Shown piece by piece: positions 1 through 7,426 of a DNA stretch of 30,654 nt. This stretch comes from Bacteroidetes bacterium UBA5697. Lineage in GTDB: Bacteria; Bacteroidota; Bacteroidia; B-17B0; Aurantibacillaceae. The DNA lies in the NCBI GenBank assembly GCA_002420145.1, contig DIHL01000043.1, positions 1-30,654 of the forward strand, given 5' to 3'. The translations under genes and the position numbers were made by a program. Under the pieces are notes generated by a model. It saw nothing but the letters and a program-made list of their open reading frames with translations. It was not told the origin of the DNA and did not search any database. How positions within the stretch are numbered: position 1 is the stretch's first letter; each line of letters opens with the position of its first letter.

Positions 1-31
1 ACTAGGGCTTTTTAAATAATTAAAACTTAAT

Positions 32-1126
32 TTATTTTTTGTAAACCATCACATTAAATACAAACGGTTGAATTTTTTTAATTTGTTCACTACGTTTTAA
101 ACCTTTTAAATTTGATTTTTTAGTTACTAAAGCTAAATCTTTTTTCAACGAATCGTTTTCTAATTTATCAATGGTTTGTTTAATAAAGTTAGATTTAATA
201 GCAAAACCAGTTCCTTCTGCAGAGCTTTGTTTTCCACGAATGACACCAATAATATTTCCTTGCTCATCCATTAACGGACCACCACTATTTCCTGGGTTTA
301 CTGGAATAGAAATTTGGTACATCGTTGTATCATTATTAAATCCAGTCATTGAACTTAAAGCACCTTCACCATAAACCGCATCTCTACGAGGATAACCTAA
401 AGTAAAAATTTTATCTCCAATTTCAGAAGCATTCTCTTTAAATGAGAAAGGGAATGCGATATTTTTGATAGCCTCAATATTATCTATTTTATAAATCGCA
501 ATATCTAATGATGGCTCACTTGCTACTAATTTCGCAGAGGCTCTATCTAACACACTATTAGTTACAAATACAGAATCTGCATTTTTAACCATGTGGTAGC
601 TAGTAATAAAATATCCTTTATTGTTTAAGGCAAAACCAGTTCCTTCAATATTTGCAGGAGCATAGTTTTTTATGCGTTTGTTTGTTGCCCCAGTAATTCC
701 TTCAATAATGGCGTCTTGAGAATATTTTAATTCAGTAACGTCACGTTTTAAATCAGTAATAGCATTTCCTTGTTGTTTCAACAAATAGCCGCCTGTACTT
801 AAAACAGTAATTGTGCTGATAACAGCTATAACAGCAACAGATGCTGCTACAGCAAAAGTTTTACCGTGCTTTTTAATGAAAGTTTCTTCTGGTTTTATAG
901 AAACAATTTTAGCATCACTTCCAAATTCTTGTTTGTGAATAGTGGCTAATATTTGTTTTAAATGAGTACGTTGTTCGTGTTGGTTAATGCCTTCAATTAA
1001 CGTTTTGTGTTTTTCAAAAGCAGTAGCAAATTCTGAATCTGTTTTTAAGCGTGTTTCAAACTCGTGTTTTTCTTCAGTACTTAAAGTTCCAAAAATGTAA
1101 TTGTCAAATAAATCAGTTGCTCTCAT
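32..1126 (-). CDS. Membrane-anchored trypsin-like (HtrA-type) serine protease with anti-sigma-like N-terminus
   Basis: The 364-residue protein has three parts. Residues 1-60 look like the cytoplasmic N-terminus of Bacteroidota anti-sigma proteins (LFDNYIFGTLSTEEKHEFE, then a helical segment), without a zinc-binding His/Cys motif. A Lys-rich stretch precedes one membrane helix at about 91-112, which predicts a cytoplasmic N-terminus and a periplasmic C-terminus. Residues 155-320 are a trypsin-like domain with a complete triad: His178 (TSYHMV), Asp208 (LDIAIYKI) and Ser281 (NPGNSGGPL). No PDZ domain follows; the tail is short and basic. The gene lies 22 bases downstream of the ECF sigma gene and is probably co-transcribed with it. 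Triad and membrane helix are seen directly; the anti-sigma role is inferred from the N-terminal pattern and the operon. The alternative is a DegS-like quality-control protease unrelated to the sigma factor. Confidence 0.85.
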   Translation of the reverse strand: MRATDLFDNYIFGTLSTEEKHEFETRLKTDSEFATAFEKHKTLIEGINQHEQRTHLKQILATIHKQEFGSDAKIVSIKPEETFIKKHGKTFAVAASVAVIAVISTITVLSTGGYLLKQQGNAITDLKRDVTELKYSQDAIIEGITGATNKRIKNYAPANIEGTGFALNNKGYFITSYHMVKNADSVFVTNSVLDRASAKLVASEPSLDIAIYKIDNIEAIKNIAFPFSFKENASEIGDKIFTLGYPRRDAVYGEGALSSMTGFNNDTTMYQISIPVNPGNSGGPLMDEQGNIIGVIRGKQSSAEGTGFAIKSNFIKQTIDKLENDSLKKDLALVTKKSNLKGLKRSEQIKKIQPFVFNVMVYKK

Positions 1127-1148
1127 CTCTTGTTTCCCTTTCTATATT

Positions 1149-1706
1149 CTAGTTTTCAAAAAAATATCGTTTCAATCGTTGTAAACATTTATACTTCTGT
1201 GTTTTGGCATTGTCCGAATTGGTATATCCAAATTTTTCAGATATCTCATCCATACTTAACTTATACACGTAGAAGTCTTTTAATAGTGTTTTGCAGGGTT
1301 CACCTAAGTTTTCCATGCAAGTATTCATTTTCTCAATATCCGATTCCTTTTTCAGATGATCTGTTATTTCATCGGACACATCTACTACTTCATTTTCCTC
1401 GTCTTCTTTAAAACGAGCTAAATGACCACTACCTCTTAATTGCTTTAACCAAAGGCGTTTAGCAATCGAAAAAATAAAGGTTTGTAGTTGGCAATTGAGT
1501 TCAAATGCAGGCTTCTGAACATTTTCATATAAAACAATAATTGTTTCCTGATAAATGTCGGCAGCAGCTTCGCTATTACCACTATTGTTTACAACATATT
1601 TAAGAACGAGGTTATAATACTTTTTGTATAAAGCGCGCAACACCGCATCGTTGTTATGCTTGAGCCCTTCAATAAATTCAAGGTCTGTGTACGCTACTTT
1701 CGACAT
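1149..1706 (-). CDS. ECF-type RNA polymerase sigma factor (sigma-70 family)
   Basis: At 185 residues the protein has the usual ECF size. Region 2 covers about residues 18-92 (ALYKKYYNLVLKYV, then AADIYQETIIVLYEN and the core-binding helix ending TFIFSIAKRLWLKQLRG). Region 4 covers about 130-182 and has a helix-turn-helix around LSMDEISEKFGYTNSDNAK. It should direct RNA polymerase core to a stress or envelope regulon. The next gene downstream, 22 bases away, is the anti-sigma-like/protease fusion, so that protein is the obvious candidate to hold and release this factor. The start is the ATG at 1706; no earlier in-frame start is better placed. The regulon cannot be predicted from the window. 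Confidence 0.93.
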   Translation of the reverse strand: MSKVAYTDLEFIEGLKHNNDAVLRALYKKYYNLVLKYVVNNSGNSEAAADIYQETIIVLYENVQKPAFELNCQLQTFIFSIAKRLWLKQLRGSGHLARFKEDEENEVVDVSDEITDHLKKESDIEKMNTCMENLGEPCKTLLKDFYVYKLSMDEISEKFGYTNSDNAKTQKYKCLQRLKRYFFEN

Positions 1707-1780
1707 AAAGTCTTTGTTTACATTAATACCTAAAGGGGCTAAAGGTAACCTCGTTCGATATGATTTTTTAAGTTAAAACA

Positions 1781-1795
1781 CTGATTTTCAATCAG
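1781..1795 (-). terminator. Short hairpin after the Xaa-Pro aminopeptidase gene
   Basis: CTGATT and AATCAG pair across a 3-base loop. On the minus strand the stem lies just past the stop codon at 1802 and is followed by TGTTTTAAC. The stem is only 6 bp and the T-run is interrupted, so it is a weak terminator candidate. Confidence 0.35.
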
Positions 1796-1801
1796 ATATT
1801 G

Positions 1802-3091
1802 TTATTTATTCATTAAAGCTTCTATTTCATCAGCTTCTAAAGGGATGTTTTTCATTAAATCATCATTTCCTGTAGGAGTAATTAAAATATTATTCTCTAA
1901 ACGAATACCCAACCCTTCTTCTGGAATATAAATTCCAGGCTCGCAAGTAAATACCATACCTGCTTGCATTGGTTCTGCAAAAAATCCAACATCATGTACG
2001 TCTAATCCTAAAAAGTGAGAAGTTCCATGCATGAAATATTTTTTGTAAGCAGGCCAAGCTGGATTTTGATTTTTGACTTCATCGGATTTAATTAAACCTA
2101 ATTGTAATAATTCTTCAGTCATTAAATCACCAACTGCTTTGTTGTATTTTTCAAAGGTATTACCAACCACTAACATGTTTGTAGCAGCTTTCATGACGCG
2201 TAATACGGCATTATATACTTCTTTTTGACGAGGAGTGTATTTTCCGTTTACAGGAATTGCGCGAGTCATATCACTAGCATAGTTTGCATATTCTGCCGCC
2301 ACATCTAATAAAATTACATCACCATCTTTACACGCTCTGTTGTTTTCTACATAATGTAATACACAAGCGTTAGCTCCACTGGCAACAATTGGTCCGTATG
2401 CAAAACCACGACTTCTGTTGTGAACAAATTCATGTATTAATTCTGCTTCAATTTCATATTCCATGACGCCAGGCTTAACGAAGCTTAATAAACGACGGAA
2501 TCCTTTTTCGGTAATGTTACAAGCCTGTTGAATGGCTTCAATTTCTAATGGATGTTTGATGGCACGAATGCGGTGCATAATTGGCGCCGAACGTTGAATC
2601 GTGTGTAGAGGAAATTGTTCTTTAATTTTTTTATTGAAACGCATCTCAGCTGTTTCCATATCAATATAACGGCGAGTGTGCTCGTTACTATTTAAATAAA
2701 TATGCTCTGCTTGAAACACAAAGCCTTTAAAGATTTTATCGAACTCATGGTGCCAATAAATATTTTCAATACCACTAGCTTCTTTAGCTTGTTCTTTAGT
2801 AAGCTTGGCACCTTCCCACACAGCAATTAAATCGCTGGTTTCTTTAATAAATAAAACTTCTTTATGTTTTCCATCTTTCACATCAGGAAAAATCATTAAA
2901 ATAGTATCTTCTTGATCAATCCCAGATAAATGCAATAAATCACTGTTTTGAACGAAACCAAGAGAACCATCGCCATTAGTTGGCAATAAATCATTACTTA
3001 CAAATAAGGCAACTGAGTTTGGCTTTAAGTGTTTGATAAAATTTTTACGATTATCGATATATAAGTCTTTTTTTATGGCAGTGTACTTCAT
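1802..3091 (-). CDS. pepP: Xaa-Pro aminopeptidase (aminopeptidase P, M24B)
   Basis: The 429-residue protein removes N-terminal residues that precede proline. The N-terminal creatinase-like domain (about 1-165) includes an AMP_N pattern (NSVALFVSNDLLPTNGDGS, then LHLSGIDQEDTILMIFPD). The C-terminal pita-bread catalytic domain shows all five metal ligands of the M24 family: Asp263 (LLDVAAEY), Asp274 (YASDMTR), His359 (HGTSHFLGLDVHD), Glu384 (CEPGIYI) and Glu399 (IRLEN). His366 in LDVHD is the usual second active-site histidine. No signal peptide is visible, so the enzyme is probably cytoplasmic and works in peptide turnover. Length is normal for the family. A moderately strong hairpin separates it from the gene upstream on the same strand. 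Confidence 0.96.
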   Translation of the reverse strand: MKYTAIKKDLYIDNRKNFIKHLKPNSVALFVSNDLLPTNGDGSLGFVQNSDLLHLSGIDQEDTILMIFPDVKDGKHKEVLFIKETSDLIAVWEGAKLTKEQAKEASGIENIYWHHEFDKIFKGFVFQAEHIYLNSNEHTRRYIDMETAEMRFNKKIKEQFPLHTIQRSAPIMHRIRAIKHPLEIEAIQQACNITEKGFRRLLSFVKPGVMEYEIEAELIHEFVHNRSRGFAYGPIVASGANACVLHYVENNRACKDGDVILLDVAAEYANYASDMTRAIPVNGKYTPRQKEVYNAVLRVMKAATNMLVVGNTFEKYNKAVGDLMTEELLQLGLIKSDEVKNQNPAWPAYKKYFMHGTSHFLGLDVHDVGFFAEPMQAGMVFTCEPGIYIPEEGLGIRLENNILITPTGNDDLMKNIPLEADEIEALMNK

Positions 3092-3158
3092 GATTTATGT
3101 TTTTAGATACGCACTAAGGTATAAGTTTTTGTGATGAATTGCTAAAACAAGGCAAAAA

Positions 3159-3182
3159 AATAGCGAGATATTTCTCGCTATT
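3159..3182 (-). terminator. Rho-independent terminator after the endonuclease/phosphatase-family gene
   Basis: A perfect 10-bp stem (AATAGCGAGA with TCTCGCTATT) closes a 4-base TATT loop. On the minus strand it is followed by a run of seven T. It lies 23 bases past the stop codon at 3205 and should end that transcript before the aminopeptidase gene. Confidence 0.8.
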
Positions 3183-3204
3183 AAATGGGTTATAAATTAG
3201 TTTA

Positions 3205-4218
3205 TTAATCTAATGTAATATAAACAGATAAATGATCGCTGTAGCCGTTATAGTATTTTTCGCCACTATAGGTGCGGTTTGGTTTTTCTTCACCTGTTTT
3301 ATTGTTTTTAAAAAGCACGAAATCTTTTCGCAAAATGTGTGCATTTTTAGGATCAAACTTGTATCCCTTTTTAGCACCAATAAATCCTTGCGATACAATG
3401 ATTTGGTCTAGCACTCTCCATTCTTTATCGAAATAATGAGTGCCTTGTTTAGCAGCATCTAAAGTTTGATAAGCGTTATATAAATCAGTTTTAGCTTTAG
3501 GTTTATCGCTTGCCTTTAAAGTATTTAAAATACTATTGTTGTCTGGATGATCATTAAAATCACCCATCACAATTACTTTTGCTTTTGGGTCTTTCTTTTG
3601 TAATTCGTTGATTTTATTACGCACTTGTTCGGCTGCAAAAATACGACGAGGTTCCGATTCTTTTTCTCCTTCCCTGCGGCTTGGCCAGTGATTCACAAAT
3701 ACATAAATCACATCTCCATTAGTTGCTTTTAAAGTAGCAAATAAAATATTACGGGTTTTGTAATCTCCTAAAGATGGATTGGTTGCATTTAGCTCTTTAA
3801 AATCAACCAAAGAAAATACAGATTTATCATATAATAAACCAACATCAATGCTTCTTTCGTCAGGGCTATCAGTGCATAATACACCGTATGATTTTTCTTT
3901 TAATTGAGATTTAGAAATTAGTTCCTCTAATACGTCTTTATTTTCTACTTCTACTAAACCCACTAAATTTGGTAAGCCAGGTCCTGTAACGGTTGAATCA
4001 AGCACCTGAGCAATTTTAGTTAATTTATTCATAAAACGAGTTTCGTCCCATTTCATTGGAGACTCTGGCAAAAACTCATCGTCTTTTTTATTTGGATCAT
4101 CTTTGGTATCAAAAAAGTTTTCGCAATTATATAATGAGACTGTAATTGGAGATTTTGATTGAGCAAAACTAGTGGTGATGCTTAATAATAAAAGGCTTGA
4201 AATGATTAATTTACGCAT
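3205..4218 (-). CDS. Exported endonuclease/exonuclease/phosphatase-family protein
   Basis: The 337-residue protein begins with a clear signal peptide (MRKLIISSLLLLSITTSFAQ), so it acts in the periplasm or outside the cell. The DNase I-like fold is shown by its metal and catalytic motifs in order: SLYNCENFFD (Asn31), LVGLVEVEN (Glu90), VNHWPSRREGE, VMGDFNDHPD and the C-terminal YSDHLSVY. The HWPSRR motif resembles secreted Bacteroidota proteins annotated as endonucleases, which may act on extracellular DNA or on phosphoesters as a nutrient source. The substrate cannot be told from sequence. It stands alone: a terminator follows it, and the gene upstream is divergent. Confidence 0.88.
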   Translation of the reverse strand: MRKLIISSLLLLSITTSFAQSKSPITVSLYNCENFFDTKDDPNKKDDEFLPESPMKWDETRFMNKLTKIAQVLDSTVTGPGLPNLVGLVEVENKDVLEELISKSQLKEKSYGVLCTDSPDERSIDVGLLYDKSVFSLVDFKELNATNPSLGDYKTRNILFATLKATNGDVIYVFVNHWPSRREGEKESEPRRIFAAEQVRNKINELQKKDPKAKVIVMGDFNDHPDNNSILNTLKASDKPKAKTDLYNAYQTLDAAKQGTHYFDKEWRVLDQIIVSQGFIGAKKGYKFDPKNAHILRKDFVLFKNNKTGEEKPNRTYSGEKYYNGYSDHLSVYITLD

Positions 4219-4316
4219 GTAGCAAATGTAATTAAAAATAATTTGATGGATTAAAGGTATGATTTCAAAAATTAAACCATATTTACATATTGTTATTATT
4301 TCTTAAATTAATTGCC

Positions 4317-4802
4317 ATGAAAAAATATTTTACCATAAAAAAGATCGCTATCTTTTTAGTATTTCTATTTTTAGCTATTCAATCAATTAGAATTGATAAA
4401 ACAATAGCACCAGTAAACCCAGGAACAGATTTTATTTCTTTAACATCAGCTAATACAGAAATAGCAGGAATGTTAAAAACGGCTTGTTACGATTGTCACT
4501 CCAATCAACCAACCTATCCTTGGTACACAAATATTGCTCCAGTGTCTTGGTGGATTAAGCACCATATTAATGAAGGAAGCCAACATTTAAATTTTTCAAT
4601 TTGGGGAACTTATAAAGAAAAGCGTAAGAATCATAAATTAGATGAGTGTGTTGAAATGATTGAAGAAGGAGAAATGCCAATGAGTTCTTATACAATTATG
4701 CATGGTGAAGCTAAATTAACGGACGCTCAAAAACTACAATTAGTAGAATTTTTTAAAGCTCAAAAAACAGTAATGGCAGAGCCAGCAGAAGAGCAACACT
4801 AA
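4317..4802 (+). CDS. Haem-binding domain (Haem_bd) membrane/periplasmic protein
   Basis: The chosen ATG at 4317 gives 161 residues and puts MKKYFTIKKIAIFLVFLFLA directly at the start as a signal or anchor helix. A TTG nine codons upstream is less convincing. The core holds a single c-type haem motif, CYDCH at 57-61, followed by SNQPTYPWYTNIAPVSWWIKHH and later EMPMSSYTIMHGEAKLT. This arrangement is typical of the short Haem_bd family, in which a Met in the EMPM segment may be the second axial ligand. It is probably a periplasmic electron carrier or haem sensor; the partner is unknown. Its stop overlaps the stop of the convergent OmpA-like gene by four bases. Confidence 0.85.
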   Translation: MKKYFTIKKIAIFLVFLFLAIQSIRIDKTIAPVNPGTDFISLTSANTEIAGMLKTACYDCHSNQPTYPWYTNIAPVSWWIKHHINEGSQHLNFSIWGTYKEKRKNHKLDECVEMIEEGEMPMSSYTIMHGEAKLTDAQKLQLVEFFKAQKTVMAEPAEEQH

Positions 4803-5995
4803 AAATCTAATACTAATATTTCAACTCTTCTATTTTGTTCTTGTTCTTCAGCATTAGCTTTTGGGAGCTTAAATAACATTTCGTGATCGCCTTTGCCATC
4901 AATTTCTATTCGTTTTTCATCGATGCCTTGAATTGCTAAATAATTTCTAATCGTATTTGACCTTCCTTTAGTAAAAGCAATAATACCTTGTTCATCCATC
5001 ATATCTCTTCCGTTGGAGTGACCAATAATTTTAATTCTTAAATTTTTATTTTTCTTTAAAAGTTTAGCCAAGTTGTTCATGGATGGTATTGCTCGTGGCA
5101 AATATTGTACAGAGCCCCCCACAAAATTTATAGAGCCAATAGAATATTTATTGCCTTTTTTGAGTTTTGGTAAAACTGTTTTAAGTGTTTTTAATTGGGC
5201 AGAATCGGCAAGTGTAATGCTTTTAGTAAAACTAAAACTACTATCGTTATAAAAATTTAAATTGTAAGATTGATTCTTTGTGAGAGGAGCAATAAAATCA
5301 TAACTACCATCCTCTTTGGTTTTTTCAACGAACACCGTATCGCCTTTTTGATTCGTTAAGGCAATGTCTGTTTTAATGGCTTTGTTATTGTCATCGGTTA
5401 CTATTCCTTTAAATAAAACAGGTTGTGCAATTTCAAACTCTATGGTGTGTCCATCACCTTTTTCGTAAACATTATCTAACACTAAATAATACACCTCTCC
5501 TTTTTTTACAGATACACTTTTGCAATAAGCAGGACCAACGCCATGTTTTACTAATTCGTTTATTGATTTATAGTTTAAACCAGTTTTACCATTTAGTTCC
5601 TCCTTATCTCTACTTATACAAGCTCTTATTGGGTTGATTTTATGTTTTTGTAAACTGTCGCAAAAATTATTTTTAGCAGATTTGAACATCATAAAATCAT
5701 AATCATCATCTGCTTTGGTGGGAATAATATGCATCGTTAATTCACCAGTAACATTTATAATAAGCTTATACCAAGCAGAATTATGTTCTTTTTCGAAAGC
5801 ATAAGTTGTCTTTTGTTTGGCAGGGCTAATTTCTTTTAGTTCTCCATTTCCTTTAGGTGCGATGGTTTTACCGTATATGCTTTTACTATTAACAGGAATG
5901 ACCTTGGCTTGATTACAATCACAAAAAACAGTATCCAGTTTTTTGGTTTGAGAAAATAATTGTACAGATAAAAACAGTAGTAGGATTAGACGCAT
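4799..5995 (-). CDS. OmpA-family protein with a central regulatory-like domain
   Basis: The 398-residue protein has a signal peptide (MRLILLLFLSVQLFS), an N-terminal beta-rich region (about 55-190), a carboxypeptidase-regulatory/SdrD-like segment (about 193-275, FKGIVTDDNNKAIKTDIAL) and an OmpA C-terminal domain (about 285-398). The OmpA domain shows KIIGHSNGRD, the helix with Arg345, GIDEKRIEIDGKGD and the final NRRVEIL. The canonical GHTD motif reads GHSN here, so the aspartate that normally binds diaminopimelate is replaced. The related position Arg345 is kept. The role is probably outer-membrane or periplasmic anchoring to peptidoglycan. The same layout is common in Bacteroidota outer-membrane proteins. 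Confidence 0.88.
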   Translation of the reverse strand: MRLILLLFLSVQLFSQTKKLDTVFCDCNQAKVIPVNSKSIYGKTIAPKGNGELKEISPAKQKTTYAFEKEHNSAWYKLIINVTGELTMHIIPTKADDDYDFMMFKSAKNNFCDSLQKHKINPIRACISRDKEELNGKTGLNYKSINELVKHGVGPAYCKSVSVKKGEVYYLVLDNVYEKGDGHTIEFEIAQPVLFKGIVTDDNNKAIKTDIALTNQKGDTVFVEKTKEDGSYDFIAPLTKNQSYNLNFYNDSSFSFTKSITLADSAQLKTLKTVLPKLKKGNKYSIGSINFVGGSVQYLPRAIPSMNNLAKLLKKNKNLRIKIIGHSNGRDMMDEQGIIAFTKGRSNTIRNYLAIQGIDEKRIEIDGKGDHEMLFKLPKANAEEQEQNRRVEILVLDF

Positions 5996-6030
5996 AATAT
6001 CATAATGCAGTATAGGATTAAAAGTAACAA

Positions 6031-6060
6031 AAAACCCTCAGCAATTTTACTGAGGGTTTT
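6031..6060 (-). terminator. Rho-independent terminator after odhB
   Basis: AAAACCCTCAG pairs perfectly with CTGAGGGTTTT across an 8-base loop. On the minus strand the stem is followed by a T-rich tract; it lies 21 bases past the odhB stop. The flanking A-tract and T-tract would let it work in either direction. Confidence 0.88.
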
Positions 6061-6080
6061 TATTTTTATGTTTAGAGGGA

Positions 6081-7334
6081 TTATAATCCTAATAATACTT
6101 CTTCAGGAACTTTACCGCCAAATAACATACGGCTTGGGTTCTCTAACATCTCTTTTACCTTCACTAAGAAGCCAACAGATTCTCTTCCGTCAATAATTCT
6201 GTGATCATAGCTTAAGGCAATATACATCATCGGACGAATGACTACTTGTCCATTAACAGCCATTGGTCTGTCAACCACATTATGCATTCCTAAGATAGCA
6301 CTTTGTGGAGGATTGATAATTGGAGTACTCATCATACTTCCAAATACACCACCGTTAGTAATGGTGAATGTTCCGCCTTCCATATCTGCAATGGTTAATT
6401 TTCCATCACGTGCTTTTACAGCTAAATCTTTAATTCCTTTTTCAATATCAGCAATGCTCATTAATTCAGCATTACGTAATACAGGAACCATTAATCCTTT
6501 TGGCGCGCTTACGGCAATACCAATATCACAGTATTTGTTATACACTAATTCTTCACCATCAATCATTCCATTTACTGCTGGATAATGAAATAACGCTTCG
6601 GTTACTGCCTTTGTAAAGAAACTCATGAAACCAACATTTGTTCCATACACTTCTTTAAATTTATCTTTGTATTTAGCTCTAATTGCATAAATCTCGCTCA
6701 TATCAACTTCGTTGAAAGTGGTTAACATCGCTGTTTCGTTTTTAACGGCTACTAAACGTTTAGCAACTGTTTTACGTAAAGACGTCATTTTTGCTCTGTC
6801 TTTTTCTCTACCACCTTGCCAGCTATTGCTTAATACTTTTTGTGCTGTTGGTAAACCGTTTGATAAAGCGGCTAATACATCTTGTTTAGTGATGCGACCA
6901 TCACGACCTGTGCCACTCATTTGTCCGGCTTGAATATTATTTTCAGCCATTATTTTAGCAGCAGCAATACTTGGTGTGCCAGTTGCATATGAAGACTTCT
7001 CGACTACGCTCGAAGTGACAGCAACTTCTTTCTTCGGTTCTTCTTTTTTAACTTCCGCTTTTGGAGCTTCCACAGCAGCTTTCGCTTCTGGTTTAAAAGA
7101 AGTGTCAATTTTTACAACTACTTGACCAACTTTAACGGTATCGCCTTCAGCAGCTAATACTTCAATTTTACCAGACTCCTCAGCGTTTAATGTTAAGGTA
7201 GCCTTATCAGAATCCACTTCTGCTAAAACATCATCTTTTTCAACGATATCACCTGTATTTTTTACCCATCGAGCAATAACTACTTCTGTGATTGATTCGC
7301 CTGGACTTGGTACTTTTAATTCTACAATTGCCAT
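6081..7334 (-). CDS. odhB: 2-oxoglutarate dehydrogenase E2, dihydrolipoyllysine succinyltransferase
   Basis: The 417-residue E2 core of the 2-oxoglutarate dehydrogenase complex transfers succinyl groups from the lipoyl arm to CoA in the TCA cycle. One lipoyl domain (1-77) carries the lipoylation lysine K44 in EVDSDKATL. A flexible Ala/Lys/Glu/Pro linker (about 80-117) follows, then the E3/E1-binding domain (about 119-156, PSIAAAKIMAENN...GRITKQDVLAAL) and the catalytic domain (180-417), with the active-site His378 and Asp382 in SYDHRIIDGRE. It lies 92 bases downstream of odhA on the same strand. The linker residues 105-114 (AVTSSVVEKS) are encoded by a dispersed palindromic repeat, which is unusual. 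The E3 gene is not in the window. Confidence 0.97.
   Translation of the reverse strand: MAIVELKVPSPGESITEVVIARWVKNTGDIVEKDDVLAEVDSDKATLTLNAEESGKIEVLAAEGDTVKVGQVVVKIDTSFKPEAKAAVEAPKAEVKKEEPKKEVAVTSSVVEKSSYATGTPSIAAAKIMAENNIQAGQMSGTGRDGRITKQDVLAALSNGLPTAQKVLSNSWQGGREKDRAKMTSLRKTVAKRLVAVKNETAMLTTFNEVDMSEIYAIRAKYKDKFKEVYGTNVGFMSFFTKAVTEALFHYPAVNGMIDGEELVYNKYCDIGIAVSAPKGLMVPVLRNAELMSIADIEKGIKDLAVKARDGKLTIADMEGGTFTITNGGVFGSMMSTPIINPPQSAILGMHNVVDRPMAVNGQVVIRPMMYIALSYDHRIIDGRESVGFLVKVKEMLENPSRMLFGGKVPEEVLLGL
6993..7020. repeat. Dispersed palindromic repeat embedded in the odhB coding sequence
   Basis: Read on the minus strand, the element is GTCACTTCGAGCGTAG followed by TCGAGAAGTCT. Its arms ACTTC and GAAGT, plus an inner GA/TC pair with a two-base bulge, form a small hairpin. 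It matches my recollection of a short repeat found in many copies between genes in Bacteroidota. Here it is read in frame as OdhB residues 105-114. A diverged copy with the same fold lies at 24313-24334. Confidence 0.65.
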
Positions 7335-7352
7335 AATTTATTTAAGATTTAA

Positions 7353-7387
7353 GATTTATGAATTAAGATTTTTTTATTTCATAAATC
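7353..7387 (-). repeat. Inverted repeat in the odhA-odhB spacer
   Basis: GATTTATGAA (7353-7362) and TTCATAAATC (7378-7387) form a perfect 10-bp inverted repeat around a 15-base loop, in a 92-base spacer rich in AAGATTTA-like units. It lies between the E1 and E2 genes on the transcribed strand. It could act as a weak attenuator or an mRNA-processing or stability element. No strong T-run follows it, so readthrough into odhB is expected. Confidence 0.45.
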
Positions 7388-7426
7388 GGATTATTTACTT
7401 CTTATATCTACAATCTAATTTCTTAT

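Noticed and set aside
1..31. Possible terminator at the left edge after the protease gene
   Set aside because: On the minus strand the sequence ends in AAAAAGCCCTAGT, which could be the first arm of a hairpin, but the second arm would lie outside the window.
6238..6585. 115-codon open frame antisense to odhB
   Set aside because: It overlaps the conserved catalytic domain of OdhB and looks like a shadow of that frame.
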